A DNA stretch of 64,000 nt from NCBI GenBank assembly GCA_021808285.1, contig JAKBBV010000008.1, positions 1-64,000 on the forward strand, read 5' to 3'. Positions 49,097 through 58,254 of the stretch are shown one piece after another. The translations under genes and the position numbers were made by a program. Origin of the DNA: Pseudomonadota bacterium. Lineage in GTDB: Bacteria > Pseudomonadota > Alphaproteobacteria > Caulobacterales > Caulobacteraceae. Below the pieces are notes generated by a model. The model did no database searches. It saw nothing but the letters and a program-made list of their open reading frames with translations, and was not told the DNA's origin. Numbering within the stretch: position 1 is the first letter of the stretch; every line of letters begins with the position of its first letter.

Positions 49097-49372
49097 TCAC
49101 AGCCCGCCAATGGCGGAGATATAGAGGTCCAGCAGCGCCTCTTCTTCCTGACGCTTGATCGAGTCCTGCTTCCGCAGCCGGATGATCTTGCGCAGGATGC
49201 GGACATCGAAGCCATCGCCCTTGGCCTCGGCATAGACCTCCTTGAGGTCGCCCATCACCGCGGCCTTGTCCGCCTCCAGCCGCTCGATCCGCTCCACGAG
49301 GCTCTTCAGCCGGCCCTGGGCCAGGGCCGTCTCGGGCCTCATTCCCCCCGAACCGCCGCCGATCTCCGACAT
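49097..49372 (-). CDS. DUF2312 protein, GapR-like nucleoid-associated protein
   Basis: LKSLVERIERLEADKAAVMGDLKEVYAEAKGDGFDVRILRKIIRLRKQDSIKRQEEEALLDLYISAIG. Confidence 0.9.
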   Translation of the reverse strand: MSEIGGGSGGMRPETALAQGRLKSLVERIERLEADKAAVMGDLKEVYAEAKGDGFDVRILRKIIRLRKQDSIKRQEEEALLDLYISAIGGL

Positions 49373-49473
49373 GATCTCAACCTCGCGAATTGAATCCGGG
49401 AAGACGCGCTCTTAAGTGCGCGAGCGAACGGTGTCATCGGGCGCCGCCTTTCTGTCCACAGGAGACTGGTCCC

Positions 49474-50082
49474 CTGTCTGAGTCCCCTCCAACGTCCTCC
49501 GCGCCAAGCCTCTCCTTGCCGACCCGCGAGGAGGCCGAGGCGGCCATCCGCACCCTGATCCGCTGGGCCGGCGACGACCCGGACCGCGAGGGTCTGCGTG
49601 ATACGCCGTCTCGGGTGGCCAAGTCCTATCGCGAGCTCTTCGCGGGCTATGCCAGCGACCCGCACGAAGATCTTGAGCGAACGTTCGCAGAGGTGGGCGG
49701 TTATGATGAATTGGTGCTGCTTCGCGACATCCCTGTGATCAGCTTCTGCGAGCATCATATGCTGCCGGTAGTCGGGGTGGCCCATGTGGGCTATCTGCCC
49801 ACCAGCCGGGTCGTCGGCATCTCCAAGCTCGCCCGAGTCGTTCAGGGGTTCGCGCGACGTCTGCAGATCCAGGAGAAGCTCACCGCCGAAATCGCCGGGG
49901 CCATCGACCGCATTCTCAAGCCTAAAGGCGTCGGCGTGGTGATCGAGGCCGAACACAGCTGCATGACCCTGCGCGGGGTCAAGACGCCCGGAACGCGCCT
50001 AATGACCAGTTGCCTGACCGGAGATGTTCGCGACGATGCCCGGACCCGGACAGAGTTCCTGCGCCTAGCCATGGGGAAATAG
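49474..50082 (+). CDS. folE: GTP cyclohydrolase I
   Basis: GDDPDREGLRDTPSRVAKSYRELFAGY, SFCEHHMLPVVGVAHVGYLP, EAEHSCMTLRGVKTPG; CTG at 49474 follows AGGAGA, ORF-track TTG start at 49390 has no obvious SD. Confidence 0.93.
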   Translation: MSESPPTSSAPSLSLPTREEAEAAIRTLIRWAGDDPDREGLRDTPSRVAKSYRELFAGYASDPHEDLERTFAEVGGYDELVLLRDIPVISFCEHHMLPVVGVAHVGYLPTSRVVGISKLARVVQGFARRLQIQEKLTAEIAGAIDRILKPKGVGVVIEAEHSCMTLRGVKTPGTRLMTSCLTGDVRDDARTRTEFLRLAMGK

Positions 50083-50147
50083 AAGCGGCGCGAGCCGATC
50101 TCAGAACGAGGTTCGACTCAAGCAAAGCCAGGACGGGCTGCTGTCTC

Positions 50148-50966
50148 TCAAATCAGCCTGGCGCGGATCCACTGCGAGGCCAAGTCGATGGCCGTGACGG
50201 TGACGACGATCATGAGAACGATGGCGCTCGCTTGACCGAAGGCGAAACTATTGATGGCGTCAAACAACGGCTGACCTATACCGCCTGCGCCGATCAGGCT
50301 GAGGACCGTGGCTGCCCGGGCGTTGGACTCGAATCGGTAGAGGAAATAGCTGATCCAAAGCGGCGCGACCTGAGGTATGACGCCCCACAAAGCCACCGCC
50401 AGAGGCGACGCGCCTGTGGCTCGGACGCCCTCCACAGGGCCCGGGTCCACCGCCTCCACGGCCTCGGCGAAGAGCTTGCCCAAGACACCGCCGGTATTCA
50501 GCGCCAAGGCCAGGACTCCAGCGAGCGGCCCAAGACCAATGGCGGCGACGAACAGCGCACCGGTGACGAGGTCGGGCACTGATCGGAGAATGTCGAGCAG
50601 GCGTCGCGCCGGCTGCTGCAGCCACAGGGGAGTCAGATTGCGCGCCGCCGCCAGGCCCAGCGGCGCGGCGAAGATCACGGCCAGGGCCGAGCCCCAAATC
50701 GCCATCTGGACGGTGAGCCACATCTGACGCGCATACAGAGGAAAATCGGCGAAATCCGGACGTGTGAATTCCCGCGCCAGACTGGCCATATTGCCGGCGC
50801 CTGAGATCAGCTCGCCGGCGCGACCGATCTCCGCGCCCCTGAAGCCCACGATCAGGGCGAGCGCGATCCCTCCCCAGACAAGGATATCCACCACACTGCG
50901 GCTCCACGCTCTCACCGAAAAGGGGGGCAGGACCGGCGAGGCGTCCGGGGATCCAGCGCTCGACAC
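50148..50966 (-). CDS. phnE: Phosphonate-type ABC transporter permease
   Basis: LDILRSVPDLVTGALFVAAIGLGPLAGVLALALNTGGVLGKLFAEAVEAVDPGPVEGVRATGAS permease loop; start uncertain (GTG 50966 or 51020). Confidence 0.87.
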   Translation of the reverse strand: MSSAGSPDASPVLPPFSVRAWSRSVVDILVWGGIALALIVGFRGAEIGRAGELISGAGNMASLAREFTRPDFADFPLYARQMWLTVQMAIWGSALAVIFAAPLGLAAARNLTPLWLQQPARRLLDILRSVPDLVTGALFVAAIGLGPLAGVLALALNTGGVLGKLFAEAVEAVDPGPVEGVRATGASPLAVALWGVIPQVAPLWISYFLYRFESNARAATVLSLIGAGGIGQPLFDAINSFAFGQASAIVLMIVVTVTAIDLASQWIRARLI

Positions 50967-50973
50967 GCGAGGC

Positions 50974-52008
50974 CTATTGCGCCGCGGCCGGGGCCCGGGT
51001 GCGAGCCTCCAGCGCCTCACGTTGCGCGCGAATGGAGTCTAGAGCGGCCTTGGCGGCGGCGACCCGCGCCTTGTCGCCATGTTGCTTCGCCTCCAGCCAG
51101 GTCTCGGCCGCCTCCATCTCGCGCACCGGGAGCAGATGGGAATCGTCCGCTGCACGGAAGCCGCTCACATTGACCATGGCCAGATAGGCCCTTTGGCGCG
51201 CCGCCTCGGGGGTGTCGCCCTGGCCATAGGTGAGAAAGAACCTCCGCAGCTTTTCCTTGACGTCGGGGTCGAGGGTCTTGCGCCAAACGATGGGGTCTGC
51301 CGGTAGCAGGGGCGAGGTCCAGATCACCCTGACCGCCGCCGCCTCGGGCTTACCCGACTCCTCCGCGAGTTTCAGCGAGATCGTATTGTTGGTCGCCGCG
51401 TCAAGCTTGCCGTGGGCGACCGCGAACAGATTGGCCATATGGCTGGCGCTGCGCACCTCGCGGAAACAGTTGCGAGGGTCGATGTCACGGGGGGCGAATA
51501 GGTAAGTCATGGGCGCGAGCGTGCCGGAGGTCGACAGCGCGTCGCCAAGGCCGAAGGTCAACCGGCGATCGCATTTCAACAGCCGGTCGAGACTGATGTG
51601 GCTGTTAGCTCTGACAAGGACAACCGAGGCGTAGCCGTCCACGCCGCCAGCGCCGACGCTGCGCGCGAACACCTCGCCGCCCCCCCGGCGGACAGCTTCG
51701 AGGCCGGACTCGTTGGAAAACCAGCCGGCGTCCGTCTTGGCGAACCGCATCGCTTCCACCAAAAGGGTGTAATTAGAGGCGTAATAGGGAACGATCCTCA
51801 GCCCGGTCTCTCTGGCCATGTCAGCCAGGATCGGACGCCAGTACTGGCTCATGGCCTGGCTCGACCCGGTGGAGAGAATCGAGAAACGCACGACCTCGGG
51901 GCTTGGCTTGGGCGTTCCGGCCGGCTCCGGCCCGCAGGCGGCTAGCAGGCCCAGCAGCCCGACCCAAAACGCGGTGAGGTTCCAGCGCCGATGCGTGAAG
52001 GGTCTCAT
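50974..52008 (-). CDS. phnD: Phosphonate-type ABC transporter substrate-binding lipoprotein
   Basis: Lipobox LLAACG; PhnD-like body; start at 52008 overlaps the phnC stop (ATGA), ORF-track start 52434 is inside phnC. Confidence 0.87.
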   Translation of the reverse strand: MRPFTHRRWNLTAFWVGLLGLLAACGPEPAGTPKPSPEVVRFSILSTGSSQAMSQYWRPILADMARETGLRIVPYYASNYTLLVEAMRFAKTDAGWFSNESGLEAVRRGGGEVFARSVGAGGVDGYASVVLVRANSHISLDRLLKCDRRLTFGLGDALSTSGTLAPMTYLFAPRDIDPRNCFREVRSASHMANLFAVAHGKLDAATNNTISLKLAEESGKPEAAAVRVIWTSPLLPADPIVWRKTLDPDVKEKLRRFFLTYGQGDTPEAARQRAYLAMVNVSGFRAADDSHLLPVREMEAAETWLEAKQHGDKARVAAAKAALDSIRAQREALEARTRAPAAAQ

Positions 52009-52784
52009 GCGATGACCGCCTCCTGAATCTCCGGACCATAGATGGCCGTCAGGCGCGCCATGTCGAGCCCGGTGGTCGGACCGTCGTAGGCGATTACGGC
52101 CCCGGAGAGGGCGATGGTGCGGGGACAATAGCGCCGGGCGTGTTCGATCTGATGCAGCGACACAATCACGGTCAGGCCGTCGCGACCATTGAGCATGGCG
52201 AGAGTGTCCATCACCCGGCGAGCGGAGACAGGATCGAGTGCGGCCACGGGCTCGTCCGCAAGAACCAGCTCCGCCCGCTGGACAAGCAAGCGAGCGAGAG
52301 CGCCGCGCTGTTGTTCTCCACCCGATAGCCGGCTGGCGCGTTGGGAAGCCTTGTCCAGGAGCTCGACCCGCGAGAGCGCCGCAGTCACATCCGCCCTCAC
52401 ATTCAGGGGCCAGGCGCCGGTGAGCGCCCGCCACGACGGCATGGACTGCAGAGCGCCCAGAGCCACATTGGCCGCGAGGTCGAGACGACCGACAAGATTT
52501 GGCTTCTGGAAGATCATGCCTGTCCGGGCCCGGGCCGCTCCGTCCCGCGCAGCGCGGCGCCCCGCCGCTTGCACCACCTCGCCCAGGACCCGCACCTCAC
52601 CCGAGTCGGCAACGTCAAGTCCCGCGATGAGCTTCAGCAAGGTTGATTTGCCCGACCCGGAAGGTCCAATGAGCGCAACCATCTCCCCCGGCGCGATGTT
52701 TATTGAGACATCGCGCAGCGCCCAGCGCTCGCTGAAACGCCGGCACAGGCGATCGATTGCGACGGCGTCTTGGGGCTCGGACAG
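52005..52784 (-). CDS. phnC: Phosphonate-type ABC transporter ATPase
   Basis: GPSGSGKSTLLKLIAGLD, LSGGEQQRGALARLLVQ, LVLADEPVAALDP; frame is open upstream of ATG 52682 and encodes the expected first strand; CTG at 52784 preceded by GGAGG. Confidence 0.85.
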   Translation of the reverse strand: MSEPQDAVAIDRLCRRFSERWALRDVSINIAPGEMVALIGPSGSGKSTLLKLIAGLDVADSGEVRVLGEVVQAAGRRAARDGAARARTGMIFQKPNLVGRLDLAANVALGALQSMPSWRALTGAWPLNVRADVTAALSRVELLDKASQRASRLSGGEQQRGALARLLVQRAELVLADEPVAALDPVSARRVMDTLAMLNGRDGLTVIVSLHQIEHARRYCPRTIALSGAVIAYDGPTTGLDMARLTAIYGPEIQEAVIA

Positions 52785-53051
52785 GTTCTGGCCTCCAAAA
52801 GGGCCTCTCGGGCGCCCAAAGCAGCGCGTTTTGGGTTTCCTGGCGTGAATGACATAAGCGCGCGCAGGCGGTCCAGCCGGGTCCGCTGCGAGCCGAGTCG
52901 CCGACGCGTACGGCCGTCATTCGGCCGCTGGTGAAATTCGCGCTTTACATGGGGGGGGTTCATCCCTATTTCCGCGCGCTCCGGCGGACCCGATGTCCTC
53001 TGCAAAGATAGCGCTGCTAACGCCGGCCTGGGTTCAACGATCTGTAGGGGG

Positions 53052-54299
53052 TTGCGTGAGTTGCACACGTACCAATCGCCCCTGGACCTGGTCCGTCAGC
53101 GGTCGCCGGAACGGCCTGTCGCCCTCGTGCGACCGGGCGCGGTGGCCGTAGCGGCGCGCTGGCTCCAGTCCGCTTTCAAAGGCAAGGTGTTCTATGCGGT
53201 GAAGGCCAACCCTTCGCCGTGGGCTATTCGTGAGCTGGCCGCTCACGGAATAGCCGCTTTCGATGTCGCCTCGATGCCTGAAATCGAAGCTGTCCGCGCC
53301 CATGCTCCGGGGGCGGAACTCGCCTTCATGCATCCGGTCAAGGCGCCCGAGGCTATCTCTCGGGCCTATTTCGATCACGGGGTGCGCACCTTCGCGCTCG
53401 ATAGCGAGGATGAACTGGCCAAGATTCTCGCAGCCACACACCATGCGCGCGACCTGAACCTGATGGTCCGACTGGCGGTGGAGGCGACCGGCGCGGCCTA
53501 TGCCCTTTCAGGCAAGTTTGGCGCGACGTCGGCGGATGCCCCTGGACTTCTGCTTGCCGCGCGGCGCGCTACCCAGGATCTTATGGGAGTCAGCTTCCAT
53601 GTGGGCAGCCAATGTATGCGTCCCTCGGCCTTTCAGGCCGCGATGTCTCAGGTCTCCCGCGCTCTTGTTCGCGCGGGCGTGCTGGCCGATGTCATTGATG
53701 TCGGCGGGGGCTTTCCCTCGGTCTATCCCGGGATGTCGCCGCCGGACTTGTCGGAGTATGTCGCGGCCATTGAGCGTGGCTTCAACGACATGATGGTGCA
53801 CGACACCACTGAGCTTTGGTGTGAACCCGGCCGGGCCCTGGTGGCGGAGAGCACCTCACTGCTTACCCGAGTGGAGCTGCGCCGCGGCGACTCGCTCTAT
53901 CTCAATGATGGCGCCTACGGCTCGTTGTTCGACGCGGCTCACGCCAAGTGGCCGTTCCCGGTTAAGCTGATCCGCCCGGAGGGCCCCTCGGAGGCGCCTT
54001 TACGCGGGTTCCAGTTCTACGGCCCCACCTGCGATTCCATCGACGTCATGCCCGGGCCCTTCCGCCTGCCAGACGACGTCCGGCAAGGTGATCACGTGGA
54101 AATCGGCATGCTGGGCGCCTATGGCGTCGCCATGGCTACGCGGTTCAACGGCTTTGGCGATCTGGAGACCGTCGAGGTCGAAGATAGCCCCATGGCATCG
54201 ATGTATGGCCTCGCCCCCCGATCAATCCCCACAGCCCGTACGGACGCCAATATCGTGCGTTTCGCGCGGCCTAAGGGACGTCGTCGCCGCAAGCGGTAG
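53052..54299 (+). CDS. Fold-III PLP decarboxylase (ornithine decarboxylase-like)
   Basis: KVFYAVKANPSPWAIRELAAHGIAAFDVAS, CEPGRALVAES, GPTCDSIDVM. Confidence 0.92.
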   Translation: MRELHTYQSPLDLVRQRSPERPVALVRPGAVAVAARWLQSAFKGKVFYAVKANPSPWAIRELAAHGIAAFDVASMPEIEAVRAHAPGAELAFMHPVKAPEAISRAYFDHGVRTFALDSEDELAKILAATHHARDLNLMVRLAVEATGAAYALSGKFGATSADAPGLLLAARRATQDLMGVSFHVGSQCMRPSAFQAAMSQVSRALVRAGVLADVIDVGGGFPSVYPGMSPPDLSEYVAAIERGFNDMMVHDTTELWCEPGRALVAESTSLLTRVELRRGDSLYLNDGAYGSLFDAAHAKWPFPVKLIRPEGPSEAPLRGFQFYGPTCDSIDVMPGPFRLPDDVRQGDHVEIGMLGAYGVAMATRFNGFGDLETVEVEDSPMASMYGLAPRSIPTARTDANIVRFARPKGRRRRKR

Positions 54300-54408
54300 T
54301 GGCGGCACGCGTCGCGGTTCCGTGAATCCCAAATGTCGCATGCTCCGGCTATAGCCGTGTGCGACGCCTATTCGCCCCTTAAGTCCCATCGCCCGAGAGA
54401 CTGAACCC

Positions 54409-55461
54409 ATGACCGCGCCCGCCGCCAACGCCAAGGCCGAACTGCTCAGCCACCCGGTAGAGCATGTGGATATCGCCGCCTATGACGCCCGACCGGTGAT
54501 CGACGCCATGCGCAAGATGAGTTTTACCTCCCGTGACACCGCCAGGGCCGCCGACATCCTGACGATGGCGCTTGAGGACACATCCTGCTCGGTGTGGCTG
54601 ACCCTTGCCGGCTCGACAAGCGCGGGGGGCTGCATGCACGTCTATCGCGACATGCTTCGCGACGGCTTGGCTGATGTCGTTGTCTCCACCGGCGCCTCGA
54701 TCATCGACATGGATTTCTTCGAGGCCCTGGGCTTTCGTCACTATCAGGCCAAAGGGGCGGTGGACGACCGCGACTTGCGCGCCCTCTATATCGACCGAAT
54801 TTACGACACTTATATCGATGAAGAGGAACTTCAGGCCTGCGACATGGCCATTAAAGATATCGCCGACTCCCTGGAGCCTCGCCCTTATTCGTCACGAGAG
54901 TTCATCTACGAGATTGGGCGTTGGCTGGCCACGGGCAAGGCCAAAAAGCCAGCGAGTCTGATCCAGACCGCCTATGAACAAGCGTGTCCGATCTTTTGCC
55001 CGGCCTTCACCGACAGCTCCGCGGGCTTTGGCCTCGTCAAGCATCAAGCCGAGCGCCTTAGAATGGGGAAGCCCTATGTCAGTATCGACTCCGTGGCCGA
55101 TTTCCGCGAACTCACGGAGATCAAACTGAAGGCTGGGACGACGGGCCTGTTCATGGTCGGAGGCGGCGTGCCCAAGAATTTCGCCCAGGACACCGTGGTC
55201 TGCGCCGAGATCCTCGGCTTTGAGGCCGAGATGCACAAATATGCCGTGCAGGTGACCGTGGCCGATGTCCGCGACGGGGCCTGCTCCTCCTCGACGCTCA
55301 AGGAGGCTTGCTCCTGGGGCAAGGTGGATGTGACCTTCGAACAGATGGTGTTCGCCGAGGCCACCACGGTCGTGCCTCTGATCGTGTCGGACGCGTGGCA
55401 CCGGGGCGCCTGGCGGACTCGCACCAGGCCTCGCTTCAACGAACTGTTCGTCAAGGCTTGA
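54409..55461 (+). CDS. Deoxyhypusine synthase-like protein
   Basis: LTLAGSTSAGGCMHVYRDMLRDGLADVVVSTGASIIDMDFFEALGFRHY and GGGVPKNFAQDTV with lysine in the position of the DHS catalytic Lys. Confidence 0.9.
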   Translation: MTAPAANAKAELLSHPVEHVDIAAYDARPVIDAMRKMSFTSRDTARAADILTMALEDTSCSVWLTLAGSTSAGGCMHVYRDMLRDGLADVVVSTGASIIDMDFFEALGFRHYQAKGAVDDRDLRALYIDRIYDTYIDEEELQACDMAIKDIADSLEPRPYSSREFIYEIGRWLATGKAKKPASLIQTAYEQACPIFCPAFTDSSAGFGLVKHQAERLRMGKPYVSIDSVADFRELTEIKLKAGTTGLFMVGGGVPKNFAQDTVVCAEILGFEAEMHKYAVQVTVADVRDGACSSSTLKEACSWGKVDVTFEQMVFAEATTVVPLIVSDAWHRGAWRTRTRPRFNELFVKA

Positions 55462-55530
55462 GGCCACAGCCCACCCCGCCTATCCGTCTTTGGGCGGAGC
55501 GCGCGCGACGCGCGAGGTGCGGAGAGCGAA

Positions 55531-56397
55531 ATGGTCACGAACCGAGCGCTGGGCCGATGGGCGGCCACCACGGTGGTAGGGCTTCTGGCTATTGGCGGCG
55601 CGGGGGCGCTGGCCCAGGCTCAGTCACAGGCGCACTCTCCGTCGCAGGCAGGGAGCATGAGCGCGACGGCGGCGAAGGTCGTTATTGGACCGGGCTACCT
55701 GGCAGGCGAGGAGCCGAACACGATCCTGGCGACCCCCCAGGCTCCCGCTGCAGGCGATATCCGCGATGAGGCTGATCGCGCCGTCTTTCGCCAGACCCGC
55801 GCTCTGGAGGGCTCGCCTCGATGGCGGCTGGCGACGGACGACGCAGTTCTGAGCCCGACCTCGATTCTCAACGACTTCAGCTGCGCCGCCGGAGTTCAGC
55901 TGACGCCGCAAAACGCACCGGCGGTGATGGTCTTGTTGCGCCATATGGCGCCGGATCTGGCTTCAGCCTATGGGCTTCCCAAGGCCCTGTACAAACGTCC
56001 CCGGCCGTTCCTGCGCGACCCGGGAGACATCTGCGTTCCGCGCGACAAGAATCTGGTCGACAGCCCCGACTATCCCTCAGGCCACGCCACGTTCGGCTGG
56101 ACATTTGGCATGGTGCTTGCCGAACTCATGCCTGATCGCGCTGCCGAGCTCATGGCCCGAGCACGGAGCTTCGGTGAGAGCCGAGCTGTGTGCGGCGTGC
56201 ATAGCGCCAGCGCCGTCACCGCTGCGCGAGCACCAGCCTCAGTCCTTTTCGCCGCCCTGCAGTCCAATCCCGCCTTCCGTCGCGATTTGGCCTTGGCGCA
56301 GAAGAACATCGATACGGTGCGCGCCGCGGGACCGCAGATCAGCGGATCGGGCGCTTGCCTCGCCCAGGCTTCGCTGATCGCGAAGACTCCCTGGTGA
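55531..56397 (+). CDS. Class A-type (PAP2) acid phosphatase
   Basis: KALYKRPRPFL, DSPDYPSGHATFGWTFGMVLAELMPDRAAELMARARSFGESRAVCGVHSAS phosphatase motifs; signal peptide. Confidence 0.92.
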   Translation: MVTNRALGRWAATTVVGLLAIGGAGALAQAQSQAHSPSQAGSMSATAAKVVIGPGYLAGEEPNTILATPQAPAAGDIRDEADRAVFRQTRALEGSPRWRLATDDAVLSPTSILNDFSCAAGVQLTPQNAPAVMVLLRHMAPDLASAYGLPKALYKRPRPFLRDPGDICVPRDKNLVDSPDYPSGHATFGWTFGMVLAELMPDRAAELMARARSFGESRAVCGVHSASAVTAARAPASVLFAALQSNPAFRRDLALAQKNIDTVRAAGPQISGSGACLAQASLIAKTPW

Positions 56398-57347
56398 GCC
56401 AAGAATCTGGCGCGACGCCCCTTCAGGGGCTTGAAGTCTGGCGCGGCGGCGTCAACACCTGGGAGTGTGACGAGATGGGACATCTCAATGTCCGGTTCTA
56501 TGTCGCACGCGCCATCGAGGGTCTGGTCGGCATCGCCGCCGCAATGGGCCTACCGCACGCATTTCGGGCCGGATCGTTGGCCACGCTCCAGCTCCGCGAT
56601 CAGCATATCCGCTTCATGCGTGAGGCTCGACCGCGCGCGTCACTTCACATGACCGCGGGTCTTCTTGAACTGACGTTGAGCGAGGCACGGCTGCTTCAAC
56701 TCCTCGTTCATTCTGAGAGCGGGGAAATCGCAGCGGCGATCCAGACGCGCCTCGCCCATGTCACCGCCGCGGAGGGACGGGAGTTTCCCTGGCCCCGAAG
56801 AGTGCATGAGCTGAGCAGGGATCTCTTCGTCTCCGTGCCTCCCCATGCCGCTCCGCGTAGTCTGGACCTCAAGCCATCGGCGGAAACAGCGAGCCTCGCG
56901 GCGGCGGAACGGATGGACCTGATCGCGCTTTCGTCTGGCGCGGTGGGCGCCGCGGACTGCGACGCATTCGGGCGGATGCGGCCGGAGCTGGTGATCGGAC
57001 GCATCTCTGATGGCATCCCGACCCTTGGCGCAAGGCTGGGCTCTCGCCTTGGCCCAAACCAAGAGGCGCCCGCTCGCATGGGCGGTGCGGTATTGGAATA
57101 TCGACTCGCCTACATGGGCTGGCCGGTGGCGGGTGACAGATTCGTTATCCGCTCAGGTTTGGTGGGCCTGGATGATCGCACCACACGCTATGTCCATTGG
57201 ATGCTCGACCCGCACAGCGGTCGTCCATGGGCCTCGACCTTGGCGGTGGCCGTCGGCCTGGATTTGGACACACGCAAGATCGTGCCCATCGACGCCGAGG
57301 CCCAAGGTCGACTACGTGAGCGGATTACGCCCGGGCTGGCCTTTTAG
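56394..57347 (+). CDS. Thioesterase family protein (double hotdog)
   Basis: VNTWECDEMGHLNVRFYVARAIEG hotdog motif repeated by AADCDAFGRMRPELVIGRISDGI; GTG start overlaps upstream stop. Confidence 0.82.
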   Translation: MSQESGATPLQGLEVWRGGVNTWECDEMGHLNVRFYVARAIEGLVGIAAAMGLPHAFRAGSLATLQLRDQHIRFMREARPRASLHMTAGLLELTLSEARLLQLLVHSESGEIAAAIQTRLAHVTAAEGREFPWPRRVHELSRDLFVSVPPHAAPRSLDLKPSAETASLAAAERMDLIALSSGAVGAADCDAFGRMRPELVIGRISDGIPTLGARLGSRLGPNQEAPARMGGAVLEYRLAYMGWPVAGDRFVIRSGLVGLDDRTTRYVHWMLDPHSGRPWASTLAVAVGLDLDTRKIVPIDAEAQGRLRERITPGLAF

Positions 57348-58243
57348 GTCCGGTTTGGAATTGCCCTCACATGAGCGAGCGCCGCGCTTAGAGCGACCTT
57401 TACGAGGTCGGGACGCTCCATGGGGAGGAAGTGGCTGGCCCCGACCACCGTCTGCACTGTCACGCGCGGGGCCAGCGCCTCCAGACGTTCCTGTTCAGGG
57501 GCCTCGCGACGGAAGGTCGAGCCCGTCTCAGAAGTGAAGATGTCGATTGGTTGCACGCCGCAGCTCAGAGCGGCCCAGGAATCGTGGCCCTGCGCCGCAT
57601 AGTTCGAAGCTTCCCATTGTGGCGAGCAGGACAAAGCAAGCCCGGGACCTTCAGGCGCGGGACGCAGACCGTCACTGAGATAGGCGGATAACGTGTCGTC
57701 CGGCCAGGTGCGAAATGCTCCGCGGCCGCGATAAGCCTTAAACGCCTCGTCCACGTTGGAGAATCGGGCGCGCCGTCGCAGGGCCCCCTGGACCATGGGG
57801 GACCCCTCTGTCCCCTCGAGCAGTGGCGCGGGCAGGATGACCGGATCGAACAGCACGAGCCGGGCCACCCGGTCGGAGCCTCTCATCTCGGCGCTGGCCA
57901 GAAGCGAGACAGTCCCGCCCATGGAGTGACCCGAGAGGACGAGATCTCGAGCGTTGAGAACCTCGATCAACGCCAGAAGGTCGTCACGAAGATCCAGCCA
58001 ATCGGTGCGCGCATCGGCGACCGTCGCCAGCGTGGTGCGGCCATGGCCGCGCTGATCGACGGCGAGCCACCGGCTCTGGACCGCAATTGACTCAAGCGTC
58101 TCGAGATAGGTGGCGGCGTTAAAGCCGTTGGCGTGAACGAAAATACCGGCCAGGGCCGCGTCCTCGGGGCCCACTTCATAAGCGGCCATGTCCCCCTGCC
58201 CCCGGCCGGGCAACCGGAACCGGCGAGTACGCGCCAGAGGCAT
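57344..58243 (-). CDS. Alpha/beta hydrolase
   Basis: LVLSGHSMGGTVSLLAS (GxSxG), AVDQRGHGRT; start moved to MPLARTRRFRLPG because the ORF-track extension overlaps the CHAP gene. Confidence 0.88.
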   Translation of the reverse strand: MPLARTRRFRLPGRGQGDMAAYEVGPEDAALAGIFVHANGFNAATYLETLESIAVQSRWLAVDQRGHGRTTLATVADARTDWLDLRDDLLALIEVLNARDLVLSGHSMGGTVSLLASAEMRGSDRVARLVLFDPVILPAPLLEGTEGSPMVQGALRRRARFSNVDEAFKAYRGRGAFRTWPDDTLSAYLSDGLRPAPEGPGLALSCSPQWEASNYAAQGHDSWAALSCGVQPIDIFTSETGSTFRREAPEQERLEALAPRVTVQTVVGASHFLPMERPDLVKVALSAALAHVRAIPNRT

Positions 58244-58254
58244 GCGGCGCGCGC

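Noticed and set aside
50974-52434. 486-aa ORF-track start for phnD
   Set aside because: First 142 residues lie inside phnC in another frame; ATG at 52008 with lipoprotein signal and ATGA overlap is the better start.
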